The position numbers and the translations under genes are program-made. From positions 1 to 6,647 of the forward strand of contig CAQLOA010000082.1 in the NCBI GenBank assembly GCA_948829205.1: DNA of 6,647 bases. The letters are read 5' to 3'. The DNA is from an uncultured Eggerthellaceae bacterium. Its GTDB lineage: Bacteria > Actinomycetota > Coriobacteriia > Coriobacteriales > Eggerthellaceae. The number at the start of each line of letters is the position of its first letter. The first letter of the stretch is position 1. Below, piece by piece: positions 5,582 through 6,647 of this stretch. The notes under the pieces were generated by a model that saw nothing but the letters and a program-made list of their open reading frames with translations, was not told the DNA's origin and did not search any database.

Positions 5582-6494
5582 GATGCTCCTTCTTGCGTTC
5601 CTCCAGCTTGTGGACCTCTTCCTCAATTTTGCCAATGGGGCCGGTGTGGTCCTCGAGTTCGCGGTTGACGACGAAGTCCCGGCTCTCCTTGCGCTGCTTG
5701 TGCTGCTTCAGCCGCTTGGCCGAACCCGCTATGGCCTTCAGCGCCGTGTCGATGGCTACGCTGCGCTTGGTCCCCTTGCCGGTGGCGAACGTGAGCATTG
5801 CTTGATATCCGCGGTCGGTCTTGCCCGTGACGTTGATTTGGGCCTTTTCCATCATGACGGCCACCTTGCCGACCGCCTCGTTCACCTCGTCCTGCATCCT
5901 GGACACCACTTCGTCGAGCGACTCGTCTCCCGGGTCTATGGATATGTCCAGCCTGATGTCGTCCTCGGGGGCAAGCTTTACCAACGCGCTGGTGTTGATC
6001 ACCGAATTGGGGATGACCACCCGCTCGCCGCGGGCGGTGAGGATGGTCGTGTGACGCCAGGTGACGTCGGTGACCATGCCTTCGTAGTTGCTCACCTTGA
6101 TGCGGTCGCCCGGCTCGACCAGCTTCGTCATGATGATCTGCAGGCCGCCGATCAGGTTGGAAAGGGTGTCCTGGAAGCCCAGCGACACGGCGATGCCGCC
6201 GATGCCGAGCGCCGTCACCGCTGCGCCGACGTTCACGTTGAAGCAGCTGGACAGAATCACGCACAGGCCTATCACCCACACGGTCACGCGCCCGATGTTC
6301 ACGAAGATGCTCACGGCCGGCAGCGGGCCCTTGTTCGACTTCAGTATCTTGCGGAGGAACATCGTTACGAAATGCGCGCATATCGCCGTGGCGACCGCGA
6401 TGATCGCCGCTGTTATCAAGGTGCTTAGCCCGTCGCTGTGAAGGATGCTGGCCAGCCAGTTCTTGAGTGCATCTGTAAGCTTGTCGATGTCCAT
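5565..6494 (-). CDS. mscS: MscS-family small-conductance mechanosensitive channel
   Basis: Inner-membrane channel that opens under membrane tension to release solutes during osmotic downshock. 309 residues, slightly longer than E. coli MscS (286). Three helices are visible: TM1 about 24-47, TM2 about 62-84 and the pore helix TM3 about 88-122. TM3 carries the family pattern VTALGIGGIAVSLGFQDTLS, followed by LIGGLQII. The beta domain follows, with PGDRIKV (128-134) and RVVIPNSVI (158-166), then an alpha/beta region. The C-terminal 55 residues (from about 255) are highly charged, with a likely coiled coil at 287-305, and extend past the usual end. The start at 6494 has no clear ribosome site, and a TATAAA box lies only ten bases upstream, so the message may be nearly leaderless. 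The stop overlaps the nrdG start by 17 bases. The symbol denotes the family rather than proven orthology. Confidence 0.93.
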   Translation of the reverse strand: MDIDKLTDALKNWLASILHSDGLSTLITAAIIAVATAICAHFVTMFLRKILKSNKGPLPAVSIFVNIGRVTVWVIGLCVILSSCFNVNVGAAVTALGIGGIAVSLGFQDTLSNLIGGLQIIMTKLVEPGDRIKVSNYEGMVTDVTWRHTTILTARGERVVIPNSVINTSALVKLAPEDDIRLDISIDPGDESLDEVVSRMQDEVNEAVGKVAVMMEKAQINVTGKTDRGYQAMLTFATGKGTKRSVAIDTALKAIAGSAKRLKQHKQRKESRDFVVNRELEDHTGPIGKIEEEVHKLEERKKEHHEPAN

Positions 6495-6503
6495 AGAGCG
6501 TAG

Positions 6504-6509
6504 TTTATA
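6504..6509 (-). promoter_or_regulatory. Possible -10 box of the mscS-nrdG unit
   Basis: TATAAA on the minus strand, with its end ten bases before the mscS ATG. Transcription would then begin about three bases before the start codon, giving an almost leaderless message, which agrees with the lack of a ribosome site. The -35 region is poor (AGGCTG at 17-base spacing). Confidence 0.4.
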
Positions 6510-6517
6510 TCACCGCA

Positions 6518-6545
6518 TGAAAAGGGCAGCCTTGCGGCCGCCCTT
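6518..6545 (-). terminator. Hairpin terminator after the upstream (nrdD-like) gene
   Basis: On the minus strand AAGGGCGGCC (6545-6536), loop GCAA, then GGCTGCCCTT (6531-6522): ten pairs including one G-U, capped by a GNRA tetraloop, ending in UUUU (6523-6520). The G-U pair would be an A-C mismatch on the plus strand. It lies 27 bases after the stop of the upstream gene and just before the mscS promoter. The U-run is short, so partial read-through is possible. Confidence 0.7.
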
Positions 6546-6571
6546 CGTTCCGAACTGTTAAACCTTCAGAA

Positions 6572-6646
6572 CTAAATTTGGTGTTTAACTCTGTCGGATT
6601 CCTCGGCGCGCTTGGCGTCGTTGAAGCGGTCGAGCGTGCCCACCAG
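6572..6646 (-). CDS. nrdD: C-terminal end of a gene entering from the right, probably anaerobic ribonucleotide reductase NrdD
   Basis: Only the last 24 codons and a TAG stop (6574-6572) are visible. They read LVGTLDRFNDAK then RAEESDRVKHQI. NrdD proteins commonly end with a glycyl-radical loop (GYL) followed by a stretch like xRFNxGKxxEExxRVxH, and this tail has the same pattern. The GYL motif itself would lie just outside the window. The presence of nrdG downstream on the same strand supports the call. With so few residues a different protein cannot be excluded. Confidence 0.6.
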   Translation of the reverse strand: MVGTLDRFNDAKRAEESDRVKHQI

Positions 6647-6647
6647 G

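Noticed and set aside
5427..6428. 333-codon plus-strand open frame opposite mscS
   Set aside because: It is a His/Asp/Val-rich antisense shadow of a clear MscS protein, with no domain of its own.
6557..6589. GTTAAAC / GTTTAAC inverted repeat around the stop of the right-edge gene
   Set aside because: Only seven pairs with a 19-base gap, low-complexity AT-rich arms, and partly inside coding sequence; the hairpin at 6522-6545 is the better terminator.

Overview
The window is GC-rich and densely coded, and it reads like a chromosomal piece of an anaerobic, high-GC Gram-positive bacterium. The PASTA-type Ser/Thr kinase, the FhaB-like protein next to a PP2C phosphatase, and an oxygen-sensitive class III ribonucleotide reductase activase point to the Actinomycetota. 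A strict anaerobe of the Coriobacteriia (Eggerthella/Slackia type) fits best, but that placement is inferred from gene content and not proven. No mobile element, CRISPR array, tRNA or rRNA was seen.

Layout, left to right. (1) 1-1508, minus strand: a three-gene run transcribed ACT-domain protein, then FHA protein (fhaB-like), then PP2C phosphatase (pstP-like, running off the left edge). (2) 1509-1655: a divergent promoter region with a TATAAT box and an adjacent inverted repeat. (3) 1656-2219, plus strand: folE, GTP cyclohydrolase I, standing alone. (4) 2220-2421: the gap between convergent folE and pknB, holding a long imperfect inverted repeat. (5) 2422-4452, minus: a PknB-type membrane kinase with four PASTA repeats. 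(6) 4453-5032: 580 bases with no believable protein. It holds the pknB promoter, two strong hairpins and, most notably, a likely structured small RNA of about 170 nt on the minus strand (about 4753-4922) with its own -10 box and a U-rich end. (7) 5033-6494, minus: nrdG overlapping the end of an MscS-family channel gene. (8) 6495-6647: a hairpin terminator and the last 24 codons of an upstream minus-strand gene that resembles the C-terminus of NrdD.

How the genes fit together: the kinase, the FHA phosphothreonine reader and the PP2C phosphatase form a complete cell-wall-sensing phosphorylation module. It is split here into two transcription units, with folE and the ACT gene between them. NrdD and NrdG form the anaerobic deoxyribonucleotide synthesis system, and an MscS channel gene is wedged between them. 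The best candidate for something undescribed is the small RNA at 4753-4922. It has a paired 5' and 3' end, a second long-range helix and two inner hairpins. Several helices contain G-U pairs that work only when the minus strand is transcribed. A 6S-like RNA is one possibility, but I cannot assign a family.
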